Assembly: GCA_025201765.1 (NCBI GenBank) | Contig: MU623387.1 | Coordinates: forward strand, 62,001 to 126,000 | From: Daldinia sp. FL1419 | Taxonomy: Eukaryota; Ascomycota; Sordariomycetes; Xylariales; Hypoxylaceae | DNA length: 64,000 nucleotides | Reading direction: 5' to 3' | Shown: piece by piece, positions 11,928-24,537 of the stretch | How positions within the stretch are numbered: the first letter of the stretch is position 1 | Layout of the letters: every line of letters starts with the position of its first letter | Position numbers and translations under genes: made by a program | Notes under the pieces: model-generated | The model's input: the letters and a program-made list of their open reading frames with translations, nothing else | Told to the model about the DNA's origin: nothing | The model's database searches: none

Positions 11928-12518
11928 CTTGGATTATGTTAGTAATTTATCAACAGACGTTTCAGGTGTTTAACCTACTGTGACTTGGTGTATGTGTGGT
12001 CGTGATCGAGAAGTCGTGCGTAGTTGGAAAAAGTCCGGGCCTGGATGTTGGATGTTGAATTCGCTTACCAGGAAACTTTTGGTGAAATTTCTGTGCTAAG
12101 GGTTTGTCGCCCTAGTGCTTGGTGGCTTATCCGAGGTGGGGTTGATTTCAGGTACTTAGTTACATGTGGCGGTGTGCTTTGATCTAGCCTTTATGTGGCT
12201 AAGGAAGCTGCATCCTGGAAAATTGGGCTTTAGATATGGGTCTTCTTAACACATCTAAGCTTGGGCCAATCACAGCAGTACAAACTCACAAAGAACGCTC
12301 CTTTCCTTCACTTTCATATGTGAGTTCAGCATTCAATCCAACTCGCTATTAGTAAGTACCTAGGTACCTAGGGAATGAGAAACCGAAAGCATCCATTTTA
12401 TTATGCCATGTCCGATTTTTTTACCTTATAATTAACTGAATTTTCCTATCTGAAGCTTTAATAGGCCCTAATCCTTGTTACTTCTAGCTGCAGCTTGCGC
12501 ATCTACTAGTACCTAGCT
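11928..12518. other. Intergenic, divergent promoter region
   Basis: Lies between RPL20 (minus) and CSN12 (plus). Contains the palindromic motif GTACCTAGGTACCTAGG at about 12355-12371. No gene seen. Confidence 0.6.
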
Positions 12519-14398
12519 ATGGATTCGCTCATTAAAGAATTCAGGACGGCGTATGCCGAGATGAAAGGTGACCGACTCGCCGAAACCATCCGGCCAGATA
12601 CACAGCTGTACGCATCACAGTTGCAGTCTATCTGGGGCCGGGGAAACCAACGGGATGCCACAGCCGACCTCAATTTCTTATTCTACACAGACTCCACGCG
12701 GCCAAGGCTATCCCAAGAAGAGACGAGTGGTTGGTTCGAGATCTACCTTTCTTACTGGAATGCAGTTGGAGAGATACTCGCCGTAGAAGGTTTGCGAAAT
12801 GATATCAAGGTACGCTATAGTATTTTTACTGTTTTCATTTACCTGTTTTTTTTGCCTCCTCGCCAAGCTGGGCTCTCACCTCGGATACTGAGCTGACGCT
12901 AGCTCATCGCTGACGAGCAGAAGTCGTCCAAGCCATCGTGGACAAAGGTGTACGAAGCGTGGAAGAACTTGACATTACAAGTGATCCGTGGATATACGCA
13001 CCATGAATTCGAAAACTGGACTATTCCATGTTTGTACGTCGCGGGGAGATATTTACGGCTATTTGCTATCCGAGCAGACGAAGAGAGGAAAACTAGCACC
13101 GATTATAGCGCCGAGGCTGTTATGCAAGATGATTTCGACCCGGAGTATGAAGAGCACAAGATGCTAGAGGACTGCACTCGCCACCTCAACAGAATCTTTC
13201 AGACCTGCTTGAACGACAGGTACTTACGTCGCTCCGTTTCATTGACGATTCGTGACTAACTCATGATAAGAGCGCCGCTCGAAGAGTCCCGCAAATGGGG
13301 CATCTACTACGCCATCAATCTCTTATTCAAGAGTTACTTCAAGCTTAACTCTGCTACGTTATCTAAAAATGTCCTAAAGGCAATCCAAGCAGGACGGGGA
13401 GACATGCCGTCTCTCGATAAGTTTCCCAAGTCGCAGCAGGTAACCTTCAAATATTACGAAGGTGTTCTAGCATTTCTCGAGGAGAATTACGTGGAGGTAT
13501 GGCCGCTATCTTATATCGATGAACCCGGCTGGTCGCTAATGAAATCAAGGCCGAACAGCATCTTACTACAGCCTGGCATATGTGTCACAAGGACTCTAAA
13601 AAGAACCTTGAGTACGCCCATAAGTCTTAGCAAGGGGTATATACCATAGGCTGACACTCGATAGGCTAATATTAACCTATCTTATTCCCTGCCATCTCCT
13701 TACAACACATACACTGCCTAGTTCCGAACTACTCCAGCCGTTTCCACGACTACAGGAACTCTTCTTACCTTTAGGTGCGGCAATCAAGAAGGCAGACCTT
13801 CGTGCATTCGACGCTGCACTACGAGATGGCGAAAATGAATTTATAAAACGACGAATCTATCTCACTCTGGAACGTGGTCGCGACATAGCTTTGAGAAACC
13901 TCCTCCGAAAGGTTTTCATCTCGGGTGGTCTTGAAGAAGGAAAAGATGGCGCTGCGCCTGTCCGTCGCACCAGGATACCGGTGGCCGAGTTTGCCGCCGC
14001 GATAAAGATCAGTGGCGGAGGGGATATCGACACCGACGAGGTCGAGTGTCTCCTAGCTAACATGATATACAAGGTATGAGTTATTTTCTTCAGCTTTTCA
14101 TGAGTCTTGGAACAAGACTCATTTGGTGCATGGGACAAGCGACAATCCGTTTGATATTTCCATTTGGTATTTCCATGACCCAAATCCTTTCAGAGCCTGA
14201 CGCCATATGCTGTTGAGTTCCTCCCACCTCTTTTTTGCCGAAGCGCGCATTTTCTTATTTGTGCGCTCCGTTGCCTTTGAAGTATGAGTCACTAATGGGG
14301 TAAACCTATCACAGAACTTAATGAAGGGTTATATTGCTCACGAGCGCGGGTTTGTGGTCCTAAGCAAGACTGGCGCTTTCCCCGGGACAAAAGTTTGA
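12519..14398 (+). CDS. CSN12: CSN12-like PCI-domain protein (PCID2/Thp1 family)
   Basis: Six exons: 12519-12809, 12921-13219, 13271-13496, 13550-13611, 13665-14073 and 14315-14398, giving 456 residues, the normal size. Introns are 111, 51, 53, 53 and 241 nt; the last is unusually long. Recognisable segments include MDSLIKEFRTAYAE at the start, WTKVYEAWKNLTLQVIRGY, APLEESRKWGIYYAINLLF, LTYLIPCHLL, and the PCI winged-helix end IPVAEFAAAIK through NLMKGYIAHERGFVVLSK. The yeast relative Csn12 was found with the COP9 signalosome and, with Thp3, acts in transcription elongation and mRNA processing; the metazoan relative PCID2 belongs to TREX-2. Which role applies here is not visible. The TPR-like N-terminal half and the PCI end are both present, so the gene looks intact. 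Confidence 0.92.
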
Positions 14399-16296
14399 GT
14401 CAATGAACCGAAGGAGGGGAGGCAGGAAAGCGAGGAGCATATTCGTACTTCGATAGAATGAGGCGACGAGTAGGCGACACTTTAAATACGTGTCGCCGAT
14501 CTAGGCAACTAGGTAGAGGACGCCTACCGAGGAGTAATATGGACTTGCCTTACATAGAGAGGATGCGGCTGACTTGCGGGTGCGGGGAAGAACAGTGTTA
14601 CCAGATTCGGGGTATGTTTAGATCCCGTCCTGCAGCCTCCTAGTTCGTCTATAGACGAATAGAAATGCGAAAGACATCCGTGGGCGGATGTATCGCCAGT
14701 TTTGCTGAGCCTTCATGTTGTAATACCTACGCTGCGGTACTGGACTTCGTGACATGACTACCCCAAATCACTGATATCGCATATGCTCGTTAAGGACATG
14801 TGGAGGTAGGCGTGCAAGTGAATGATCTGATCAGACGCCACTTATCTCGACTCCGTCGTATTGAGACGTAGCCCACGTAAAAGAGATATCTTGCTATTTT
14901 CGATAGTTAGTATTCATAACTATACGTAGGTACACATCTATCGAGATACCAGGGAAGAAACCCGCTGTCCTCGTTCCAGCCAGCCATCCTTCTATGCGAG
15001 ATTGCTGGATTACCATCCTTGTTTAGAACAGGAGAATGCGGAGTGAATGACTCACACATCCCTCCCTCCACCCCTTGGTGTTTTTCTTTTTTTTTTCTTT
15101 CCCTTTTTCTTTCGCTTCTCTGGAACACTGGTGGGGGCCATAGGTATGCAACCACTTTAACCTAAGACCGGGGTGTCGTATTTGCGTCCTGGGGAAGGTA
15201 ACTAACCGTAACGGGAGACGAAGAGATAGGCATGGTATGAGAGACGTATGGGCTGACGGACTGGGACGGGTACCTAGTCGGAGGTAAGCACCTAAGGTGG
15301 GAGTAATTAGCCATTGGCGAATCAGGATAGATGGTGTTGTCCTGTTGGCTGCTTATCTGCTTCTCTACTTGCTTTTCACTGGCAGCTATTCGGACCTCTC
15401 ACACTCGGGCACCTCTCGGCGAATGCGAGATGCTCGAAAACGAAGCGAGTGCGCGGGGAAAATGCTACCAGATTCTCATATCTAACCCGTCAGCTTGGGT
15501 TTGTGATTTATGGGCTTCACGATGATTCATGTGGGCGAAAAATATAGAAATAAGTACAAGAACATAATTCATTAGTATTGCATACTTTATTTCCTAAGAC
15601 CCCTGATCCATCGCTAGAAATAAATAAGACCAGGGGAAGAAAGCGGTTAGGTGCTATCAAAGATAGTCTAGAATGTAATAATACAGATGATATTCATAAG
15701 ATTCCCTCCGAGCGCATTTCCCGCAACTGGTTCCATGTTTTTCCTCGTTATTTAGCCTTTCCTCGCTGAAAAGCGCTGCCGATTCCCTTCGTACACTGAT
15801 ACCTCCAAAACTCGTAACCTTTTTTTTCTCGACATTTCTTCGCGTAATCCCGTATTCGGGTGCGTGGGCTCATCGGCCCGCCATAACATATTTCTCTGAT
15901 ATCCTCGCTGCGCCACATTCCGGCGAGGGTTGTAATGATACAAGAGTGGGTTTAAGTTGAGAAGAAAAAAAGGCATAATATCCGCTGTAAAAATCCTGAA
16001 CGCCGTAAATGTGGTATTTATCGCTGCTGTGTGCCCCGAACCGAAATCCCCAATCTTTCGGAGCGTGGTGATGAAAAGTACAAAAGGGATACGAAGACGT
16101 TGATCATTAGGGTTTTTCTTAGATGATGGGATCCGGGGAAAATAAAAATAAAATAGGCAATAAGAGATGATGACAAGATGGGGAGATCATGATAGTTAAG
16201 ATGGCGAAGTATATTAGAAGAAGTGGCGGTTGCTCTTTGGAGTGTTTCTAGCATATAATATTAGTGGACTGTAGCGACGCTACGAATATGAGGCAC
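14399..16296. other. Intergenic region
   Basis: 1.9 kb between converging genes, with no recognisable gene. Contains an 8-bp perfect stem with 9-nt loop (14473-14480 pairing with 14490-14497) and a pyrimidine run near 15080-15115. Confidence 0.55.
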
Positions 16297-17260
16297 TTAC
16301 TGAGTGCTAGAGATGTCGTCGACGTGGTTGCATAGGGCGACAAAAAGATCGAAGAAGAGTTGGGTGCCCCCGTTGAACATCTCTAGCTGCATAGTGCCGC
16401 TTCGTTTGAAAGTGCTGCGGCTGCGAATGATGAGAGCGAGGTAGTGTGCTCGCAGCTTGGAGTCAGTATCTGGCGTATTAGCATATGCGTAACGCGCCGA
16501 TGCGAGAATAGTGCTACACTGAATGCCAGATTCTATTGGCATGTCGTTAGTGAGTAGACATGAAAAAGGAGCGATAGTGGCAACTTACGAAGACCCTGTT
16601 TGCGCAAGGCGACTCGCTTGAGTTCCTCGAGGCCGTATTTTTCGGCCATGCAGTAGATGACGGTGTCCTTTAGGACATCCCCATCAATTCCGTGATGATA
16701 GACGGTTGACTCTTTTGAGCCGCGGTCGTCATCGTCAATCTGCTCGATCTCCCACGAGTTCCGACGCTTATTATGGAGTAGACGAGGGTAGTAGTCACCC
16801 TTGTATAGATACTCAAGCACGGACGAAAAGATCTCAGGTTCCTCGTCTGGAAGATGGATTCGCTTGGAGGGTTGACCCTCCATGTATTGATTCGACAAGG
16901 CTTGCTGGAACCATGGCGAAGCGCGGAGAACGTCTTCGTGAGCGGCGAAGATGCGTTGGTCACTTCCGATGACCAGAGTGACGATGGAAGGGGTCAAAGT
17001 GCTGCAAAAATTGAAATTAGTCAAATGCACATAGAAATGAATAAATGGAAATGGGAACAAACTACATACCCAGTAGGTGAGAGGGCAGTTTCCGTAGGAA
17101 TCTTTGAAGATGCCGCTGTCGCTGGGCGGCGATGTTGACGAGGCTCGTGTCGGCTCTTGGAGATTCCACTACTTTTACTGAATGACGAGCTGGACTTGTT
17201 GACCTTTTGAGTCTTCGAGAAGCTCTTGGTAAGAGCTGGCTCGAATCGGCGACCAAACAT
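16297..17260 (-). CDS. BTB/POZ domain protein
   Basis: Three exons, 17260-17070, 17001-16589 and 16532-16297, with introns of 68 and 56 nt, giving 279 residues. Residues 1-60 are basic and Ser-rich. The BTB fold starts near residue 64 (TPSIVTLVIGSDQRIFAAHEDVL) and runs through FQQALSNQYMEG, IHLPDEEPEIFSSVLEYLYKGDYY and the typical helix VIYCMAEKYGLEELKRVAL. The end is a helical C-terminal part. Many ascomycete proteins have this simple layout; some relatives recruit substrates to Cul3 ligases, but nothing here proves it. The stop codon used overlaps a possible donor (GTAAGTG), so a fourth exon near 16247-16018 cannot be excluded. Confidence 0.87.
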
Positions 17261-17272
17261 TTTGAATGGATC

Positions 17273-17297
17273 GAATGAATGAATGAATGAGTGAATG
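17273..17297. repeat. GAAT microsatellite
   Basis: Consecutive GAAT units with one GAGT variant, about 12 bp upstream of the BTB start codon, in its presumed 5' UTR. Confidence 0.9.
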
Positions 17298-18318
17298 ATC
17301 TCTTATTAATTTATCTTAAGCATCCGACCGAAGGATTAATCCCCTCAACTTCGCAGCAATCAGTGCGTTTGGATAGTCGAAATCCGGATAATGGGGGGTT
17401 TTTTTTCTCTTATTAAGACGACAAAGGTCGGATGACTGATCGCGATGGTTGCGACGACGAGATGATAACTTGAAAATAAAAAAGACGATGAAAAATGGCC
17501 TACCTTACCTACCCGAGGCTCCAATCTTGTTGATGTTTGAATGAGAAAGAATTGTTGGGCGGTACCCTTCCTTATATAGCGATACACCCATGTCGGGCTG
17601 TATGTGAGGATGCATGGCGCTGTACACCCGAGTTTTTAACGTACCTAATGCTAGGTAGCATGCTACTGTATGCTGCTGTATTTTCGTATCTTTCCAGGCA
17701 AACACGTTAATTTGGTGATGGTTGTTGGCCCACGCGTCGGACTCAACCCGATATTCTCGCGCTTTCACATGACTTAGCTCGCCCACTTAGATCATTTTAG
17801 GCTTAGCGCGCCACGCCCGCTCCCTGCTTATTTCGGTGACGGAGGTGCCACTAGGGTGATTTGGGTGCCACAGGAAGGGGGGCCAAGCACCTGGAGGGAT
17901 GGATTAGTGGGGATGATCAGTCTAACTCGCCAGGTTTAATAGGGAGCTTACAGGGATCGATACAGCTGTCGAGAATTTTTAAGATAACTACGAAGTACCT
18001 ACAAATCTAACTAACCTTAGGACTCTTAACTTTTTCTTTTTTCCTTTTTTTTTTTTTCCCAATAGGACCAATTGCACTATCTTAATTGCCCTTCTTACGC
18101 CTAATCTTCCATCCTTCTTGATTGTCATCCTAGCTCTAAAATACTCGATCGAGAACTAGACTCGGCTCTTGTTCCCCGGCTGAGGCGAGAATGCCTCCGA
18201 ATGGTCAGGATGGTTTGCCAAAATGTACCGTCACAATACGACGAGTCATAGCCTGGAACTAGTCTCAGGGGTTTTCTCCCAACATGGTAGCCATCTTCCA
18301 TCTGGTGGCGTACCATCC

Positions 18319-18342
18319 TTTTTTTTTTTTTTTTTTTTTTTT
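18319..18342. repeat. Poly-T run, 24 bases
   Basis: An uninterrupted run of T in intergenic DNA. Its length may vary between strains or be miscalled. Confidence 0.9.
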
Positions 18343-19300
18343 GCTTATCCCGTCCGCCCGTATATGTCCCCCGTATGTCCCGTTTGTAAGTACTGTGTCT
18401 TTAATGGGTAAGACAAAATGGGTAAGACAAGACGGGCCATCATTGCATCAGGTATTCAGATTAATTGCCCATTGTCAGAACACAAAATCCTTTACGGCGA
18501 CCTTGTGCGTCCGACGAGTCAACGGGAATACTGCAACATCGAATTATTCGCAGGATCTCCATCCCATCTCAATTGAGAGGATTGATAACATATAACGTAC
18601 AACTATTGATCTCTACGCACAACCACAACACCACCAGCTTCCAGCCAAGCGTTGGTGGGTCGCAAACGGGGTCATTCCAAGTCCCCGGGGCTGCACAACC
18701 CCGTCTCGATTCCTTTCCCGGGATGATCCCATCATGCAGCTTAAAGTGGTTTCTTCTGCCCTTTTCTCCTCGCTCTTAACTTTTAAAGTCGCATCTCCGG
18801 CCTGTTCCTGTTAAGATAGGTCTATCAGTTCTCTACGTTTCCATGGTACGCTTCCAACATCTTCCCATGCCACCGCTTATTCCACAGCTTGGCATCGCCA
18901 TTTCTACGTATATCACACATTCAAGTCCTGCACCATAAAATTACGCTCGCCTCGAAAAGAGGGGCACTGCTAACGAAGAGCTCTAATTCGCCTCACTTTT
19001 GCATTTTTGTTGTTACGTCGTTGAAGAAAAGCTTGTGTCGTAAGTTAATCTAGATTGTTGGTTCTACCTATTCTGAATTTTAGAAGCTCGCTCGCAACTG
19101 ATGCAATCCCAACTCCCCACAGGAGCAGCCAAAAGACAGCCTGACGAATTAAATTATGTGCAATTCTTAAACAAACAACCTCTCCCGATGCTGTATACCT
19201 GTCCCCAGACCTGCTCTAGTGAGGGGTGGGATTTGTATAAGACCGAAAATTATTCCCAATCCTCCCTTATGGACCTAGTCAAGCCGGGATCCAGCCCAGC

Positions 19301-19492
19301 CTAGTTATTACGTCCTTTCGAGCCGAATTGTGCCCTTCGCCTATCCTCTTGGATGTGTGCGAAATTTGCAGCCTCTAATAATTGGTCGGCAGTGCTATGG
19401 TTGATGGCATTGGAACTTCGTACATCGCGCGCTGTCGGGATGACGCCACCTAAAGCCGCGGCCGCAAAGAGAATGATGCTGGCGAACTGCAT
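19301..19492 (-). CDS. Small secreted peptide precursor, 63 aa
   Basis: A single exon from ATG 19492 to TAG 19301. The first ~18 residues (MQFASIILFAAAALGGV) form a clear signal peptide, cut probably before IPTARD. The mature part of about 45 residues has no cysteine and is polar and basic (AHIQEDRRRAQFGSKGRNN), with helical propensity in STADQLLEAANFAHIQ. An in-frame ATG lies farther upstream, but that extension is AT-rich and unlike coding DNA. No family recognised. Short genes like this are often missed, and expression would need support. Confidence 0.55.
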   Translation of the reverse strand: MQFASIILFAAAALGGVIPTARDVRSSNAINHSTADQLLEAANFAHIQEDRRRAQFGSKGRNN

Positions 19493-20231
19493 TTTGATAT
19501 TTGAATTGTATATGCAAGGTTTGTTTTGTAGTAAATTTTTAATATAGTAATAATATAGCGAATTGGTATAAGTTTGGTTAACAGCCAATAAATCCAATAA
19601 AGCGCCGTGTCGCTGAATGAATGTGTTGAAGACTAAAATCGTGGTGTTCACGAAAAGACTTGGGTGAGTCGATATTGAACAAGAAAAGGAATACTTGGGG
19701 AAAAAAAATCATATAATATGAAGGCCTACGAGAGACGAAATTGATCTCTTATATATGAGAATAGTTTAGGGTCTTTGAACCGAGCTTTCTTTCATAGACA
19801 ATCCGCGTGAATACATTTAGCATTTCATCAAACCCTGCTGCCATGCATCGAGGTATCAACGCGCCTTTGTTCAACAACAAGGTAGCACCGATTCATGTCT
19901 TTGAGCTTGTCTCATCTACAGCTTTCTCTTCACATTATTCAAGGTCGGCCACAATGGGCTATAGAAGCATACTAATCACCCCTTTATCTAATGGTACCTG
20001 CACCAAGAAGCCAACTAGACTTTAACTTGGCTAGTAGTACGAGATTGAATGGACGATAATGTTCTGAGCAACCCAGGCCGTAGCAGCCTTGTACTATACT
20101 GCAAAGCTCCTCTTCATATAATTAGCTGAGATATACCCAAGTACTGAGATACGAAATTACTTGGCTCATAACTACCTAGGTACTGTACTAGCCCGTAGGT
20201 AGTAGCCGGCAACAGTTTGCCTTACGGAGAG
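19493..20231. other. Intergenic, divergent promoter region
   Basis: Between the small secreted peptide (minus) and the BTB-like gene (plus). Contains an ACCTAGGTACTGTAC-type motif at about 20176-20190. No gene seen. Confidence 0.6.
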
Positions 20232-21211
20232 ATGGCTGCACAGGCTCCTTCGGCTCCAGTAACCAATGAAAGAAGGTATGGTTTCTATTGAAACCCAGGT
20301 ACAGACCTGATAGGTAGCAATCTCCTCGTCCGATCGCAGCGGGGAAATCATCAGACTTCTGTATACCCGACTGAGTGCCTAATATATGGGGAGGGAAAAC
20401 AGGGATCTCAACTTAGCAACTACCGAAAGATAAACCAGAATACAACGAATATAAGATGGCGGTTGGTAGCTTGTTTGAGTAACGTGTTTAATAGACGGAT
20501 CATTTACTAAATAGTGTCTAGGCTACCACTGGAAACTCGTCCGAAACTAAGATCCAGGTTGGGGAGAAAGAATATTCCGTCGACGTCAAGAAGATCCCTT
20601 ATTTCGAGTCTTTCCTGAACTTTCAACAAAAGGCTGGACAGAGCACTACTTCTGTTCCAGTTCATGGCGAGATCCCTTTCTTCGATACCATCAACTACGG
20701 GGTGTCTAAGGGGTATCGACACTTCTTCCGCCGCATGCCCGTCCAGCTCTCCGACTATCATAAGCTCTGCGAGACGCTCGAATTTCTTACCATCGATCTC
20801 CTCGCGGGGCAAAAGCTGAACAACATCATGGATGATATGAGGGAGTGCAAGGGCGACTTCGACATGGAAGAGAGGAGGGAAATCGAAGGAAACAAAAGCC
20901 TTGCTCGCGATGCAGCTTTCAGGCTTGTGTACATGTTCCTCCTCGGTGAATTTGAATCCGAGGTCAGGGATAGGGACATGGCCTACAATGCAACCTTATT
21001 CGTGGTATCTCACCCTAGAGTGTTCAAGCACAGGACTCGGAAGGTGGTTCTGGAGGCGTTCGAGGAGAGATTTCTCGTCTCGGATAAGATGAGGAAGGGC
21101 TTGAACAAGTGGCCCGTTCCAGATCCTTCTCCTGAACAGTTGGAAGCTGATGTGACCACTCAGGTAGAGTCGGATTACTACTACGACTCTGACGACTGGA
21201 TGTCGTATTAG
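20232..21211 (+). CDS. BTB-like protein of unknown role
   Basis: The main exon 20522-21211 is certain in frame: an in-frame TAG at 20519-20521 doubles as the acceptor AG. A start exon at 20232-20258 (MAAQAPSAP) joined through a weak donor (GTAACC) keeps the frame and gives 238 residues; the stronger-looking donor GTATGG at 20275 does not keep the frame. The protein has a BTB-like front (IQVGEKEYSVDVKKIPYFES), then GYRHFFRRMPVQLSDYHKLC, and a C-terminal helical part with RTRKVVLEAFEERFLVS, ending in an acidic Tyr/Asp-rich tail (ESDYYYDSDDW). It resembles a group of fungal proteins with a degenerate BTB core. Start exon uncertain; main exon secure. Confidence 0.72.
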
Positions 21212-21789
21212 CCATCTACGGCAGCGCTCTACTATGCATCAGCTATCAATAGGGGACGGGCCGGCAGTGAAACTCTCTTGGCTGCTACGAAGGATGTCAA
21301 GGTGGGAAATAGGGATATCTATGACTTTAATATGCGTGGTAAATGGATAACAAAATGAGCGAATTCATATGGCCTAGCTACCTAGTTTTAGTCTCCAAGT
21401 CTTGATAGTGCCCCTGATGAAAAGGAGATATGGTAGAGGGTCACGTGATCCTACATGAAGCCCTAGGTATTCCGCGATTTGATTTGATTTGATTTGATTT
21501 CATTTCATTTCATCAGGGAACCAAATTGATGAATTTCTATCATTATTACTTATTACTCTAGTTATGTATCTCAACTAGAGACAATTTATATTGCCTATAT
21601 CTCATCTTCCATGGGAGAAGTATTCTCGAACACTACCCAGTCTTTATCATCCCTGCTGAAGGAAGCAGGAATTGATGCCCAAAGATAGTCTTGATCCATT
21701 TAAGTGGGAATGGAGCTAAAGTCGGAGATAGGCATCTACAACATACATGCCTGAGCTCCTGTGCTTGCTATTCCGCTCTCTAGAACACC
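21212..21789. other. Intergenic region
   Basis: Contains the GATTT/CATTT microsatellite and presumably the NLR promoter. No gene seen. Confidence 0.6.
21476..21513. repeat. GATTT/CATTT microsatellite
   Basis: Five GATTT units followed by two CATTT units and a partial third; the one-base change of unit is clean. Confidence 0.92.
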
Positions 21790-24519
21790 ATGGCGTCGAA
21801 TGCTTCCCCCGAGGAGCCTCCGACCACATGGCAGGACGCGGTGCAGTCTTTTCTCTCAGGTCTTAGTCCTAGCGAACGAGCGTCCTTTCAAGTACCGTCT
21901 AGCCCCGATGATTGCATGGGCGTTCTCGTAGCGACCCAACGTCGCAAAAGCAAATTGACGCGAATCCTTGAAATGATGAGACCTGCGATCGAGCCTCTTA
22001 ACCGGTTTGAGAGCGCCATCGATGTCATCGTTCAAGTCAATGCGGAGATCGCATCCCCGATATGGGGTCCGCTGAGGATTGCTATAACGGTGAGCGGTTC
22101 TACGCCCGGACGCTGATGGCTAGGGGCTGCTAATAAAGCTTGTCGGACCCGAAGCTCGCCGCAGACCATTTTCGCACGCTGGAAAGCATTGCTATGATTA
22201 TCCATAGGATCATTAGCTCGCTACAGAGATTCTCCAAGTATGAAGAGATGTTCGTAAAGAGCAAGCTCGTTCAAGACGCAATAGGGGCACTCTACTGCGA
22301 CTACATCGATTTCTGCGTTCGGGTTACGAAATTCTACTCGGCGTCCTCATTTCGTAGGCTGTATCTGTTGCTTTTTTATTTACTTGGCCTGACGCTTAGC
22401 CAGGGACTTTGTTCGTGTCCTTTGATAAGGATTTCCGCGACGTTTCTGAGAATATCCAGCTTCATAGTCGGAATGTCGACTGGGCAGCCCACACTGCGCA
22501 TATAGAAGAAACCCAGCGGGAAGCGGAGAATGCTAAAGCAGAAAGACGAGGTATGACGTTCAGCCCGAGACGCATCGGCATGTGTATTCCTTTCTGAACT
22601 ATCACAGCACACGAAAGAGGAAATATCCAAAGATGGCTATCACCGTCAACTGTTGACGACGACCTCCAAAAACACTTGGATGATTGCATACCTGAGTCAT
22701 GCAACGGGTTATTGGCCTCTCCTCAGTTCCAGTTCTTCGGCTCTCCAGAAAGTGACACGAATAAGCCCCCTGTTCTTGCGATACCAGGATTACCTGGGAG
22801 TGGGAAGACTACAGCGGCGGCCTTCATCATAGACCGGCTGAAGAAGGAAGGATTCGAAGTGCTATATTTCTTCTTCAAAGCTAGCGATGTAGAGAAGCGC
22901 ACGTTACTAAACTGTCTGCGGACACTTCTGTCTCAGCTGCTTCGATTAGAAGAGCACCTTTATGATCTTATCGAACCGTTCTACCGGGAGAGCGGCCGAG
23001 TTGTAGCTGATTCACTGGCTGAAGTACAGCGAGCTTTATCGACTGCACTCCAAAGCTCCAGATCAAACCAAGTCTTCGTGGTCCTCGATGCCCTCGACGA
23101 GTCGTCAAATACTAGGGAGGTTACGCAATGGATTGCCGCACAGGTGAATGGCGATAGACCACGGCTACGAATGCTCATCACTTGCCGCCCTTCGGCATCT
23201 TTCTCGATGTCATCTTACGCCAGTTGGACGATTCTTAAGATGGGGAGCTTCGACGGCGCAAGCGTCAACTCGTACATACTCTCCCGAGTTCAAAAGAATC
23301 CAATCATCTGCGACACAAAAGTTGGAGCGCTGGTCGTAGACTACGTCACGACGGCTGCGAAAGGACTCTGGCTTTACGCCCGACTGATGATGGACGATAT
23401 CGACAGACTTCCTTCGGTGGGCCAAATCCAGAAGCAGCTGAGTGTTCTCCCGAGAGGATTCACCGAATTATACTCGCAGATAATTAGGACGACGGAGGTC
23501 AGGTATAACGCGATTGAACTGAAACTAGCCCAGCAGCTTCACTTATGGGTTGATACCGCAGATTACCTCCCGAATTTCCTTGTTTTACGGGATGACAGAA
23601 TCGGCTACGGGACGCTGGAGCTAATATTCCAATACGCAAACGACGGAGAAGTAGTCCACGACCCAGCCACGCAAGCGAGTCGGGTATCAGGTCCTCTTAT
23701 CGAAGTCCTAAACGACGGAACCCTAGAACGAATGGATTCGCAGGCTTACGAGCTCGATTTCATTCATTACACCGCAGCTCAGTACCTAAGCGAAAGCAAC
23801 GATCTCCCTTACGCAGAATTACCCCTTACGTTGCGTCCGCGACGTCTTCGACATTTACACCGTGCCGCCGTTGCTGTTTGGTATTTCACTGACTGCACGC
23901 AGTCGGAAGAGATGTTGTTGAACCTACGCTGGACCGAGGGGAAGCCTACACGCTCTTTGATGAGGTACTTTGAGATGGCGTACGGCCTTTGGAATGCCCT
24001 CCATTTAGTCGAGTTTCCCGACATTCGAGACGACCAGGAGGCAATCGAGGCGGAGGCTTTGCTGGGAAAATTGGTAGAATTTATTTCGACGATGGCGTGC
24101 ATGCGCTGGGTCGAGTGCGCTATGATCATCAATTATAAAGGGAAATTCCCGCATTTGCTATGGAATGCTGCAAAAGCCGTATGTTTACCTTGCTTAATCC
24201 CCTTTTCTTTACACCGAAAATTACCACACCCGTTTCCCTAAAATCGGATTGCGCGATTACTAACTCCGGTTGGCAGTGGGAAGCGGGCAAAGACAACGAA
24301 AACCATCCCTTTGCGCCATACCAAGCCTTCTCCAAGGCCCGAGTACACTTCTTCCAGAACTACGTTCACGTCCTGGCATTGACAGGCGTAGGAGGGGAAT
24401 CTGCCCCTCGTGGGCTCTTACAATCTGCGCAAAAGGGGCTCATACGGGATGAAGTGGCACAGGAGCTTTTGCGTCTGGGAGAACAGTGGCGACGGCTTGC
24501 GTTCCCTGGACTAAACTAG
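21790..24519 (+). CDS. NLR-type STAND protein with NACHT domain
   Basis: Five exons: 21790-22089, 22155-22353, 22404-22550, 22608-24178 and 24277-24519, giving 819 residues; introns are 65, 50, 57 and 98 nt. The N-terminal ~200 residues (IWGPLRIAIT, LAADHFRTLESIAMII) match the helical domain found ahead of NACHT in many fungal STAND proteins. The NACHT has a Walker A GLPGSGKT at ~276-283, a Walker B VFVVLDALDE at ~371-380 and a following RMLITCRP strand. A winged-helix-like part and the FIHYTAAQYLSES motif follow. There are no C-terminal ankyrin, WD or TPR repeats; the end WRRLAFPGLN follows helical sequence. Fungal NLRs are linked to non-self recognition and programmed cell death. It is convergent with a decayed ankyrin gene 18 bp away. 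Confidence 0.88.
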
Positions 24520-24537
24520 GGGTCCGATACGTACATC

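Larger units (their letters stand above)
17261..19300. other. Intergenic region
   Basis: 2 kb with no recognisable gene. The 17261-17800 part is the 5' flank of the BTB gene. Contains GAAT repeats and long T runs listed separately. The small open frames here have no protein character. Confidence 0.55.

Noticed and set aside
16018..16254. Fourth exon of the BTB gene
   Set aside because: The junction keeps frame, but the added sequence is hydrophobic and unlike BTB proteins; the stop at 16297 gives a normal end. Kept only as a caveat.
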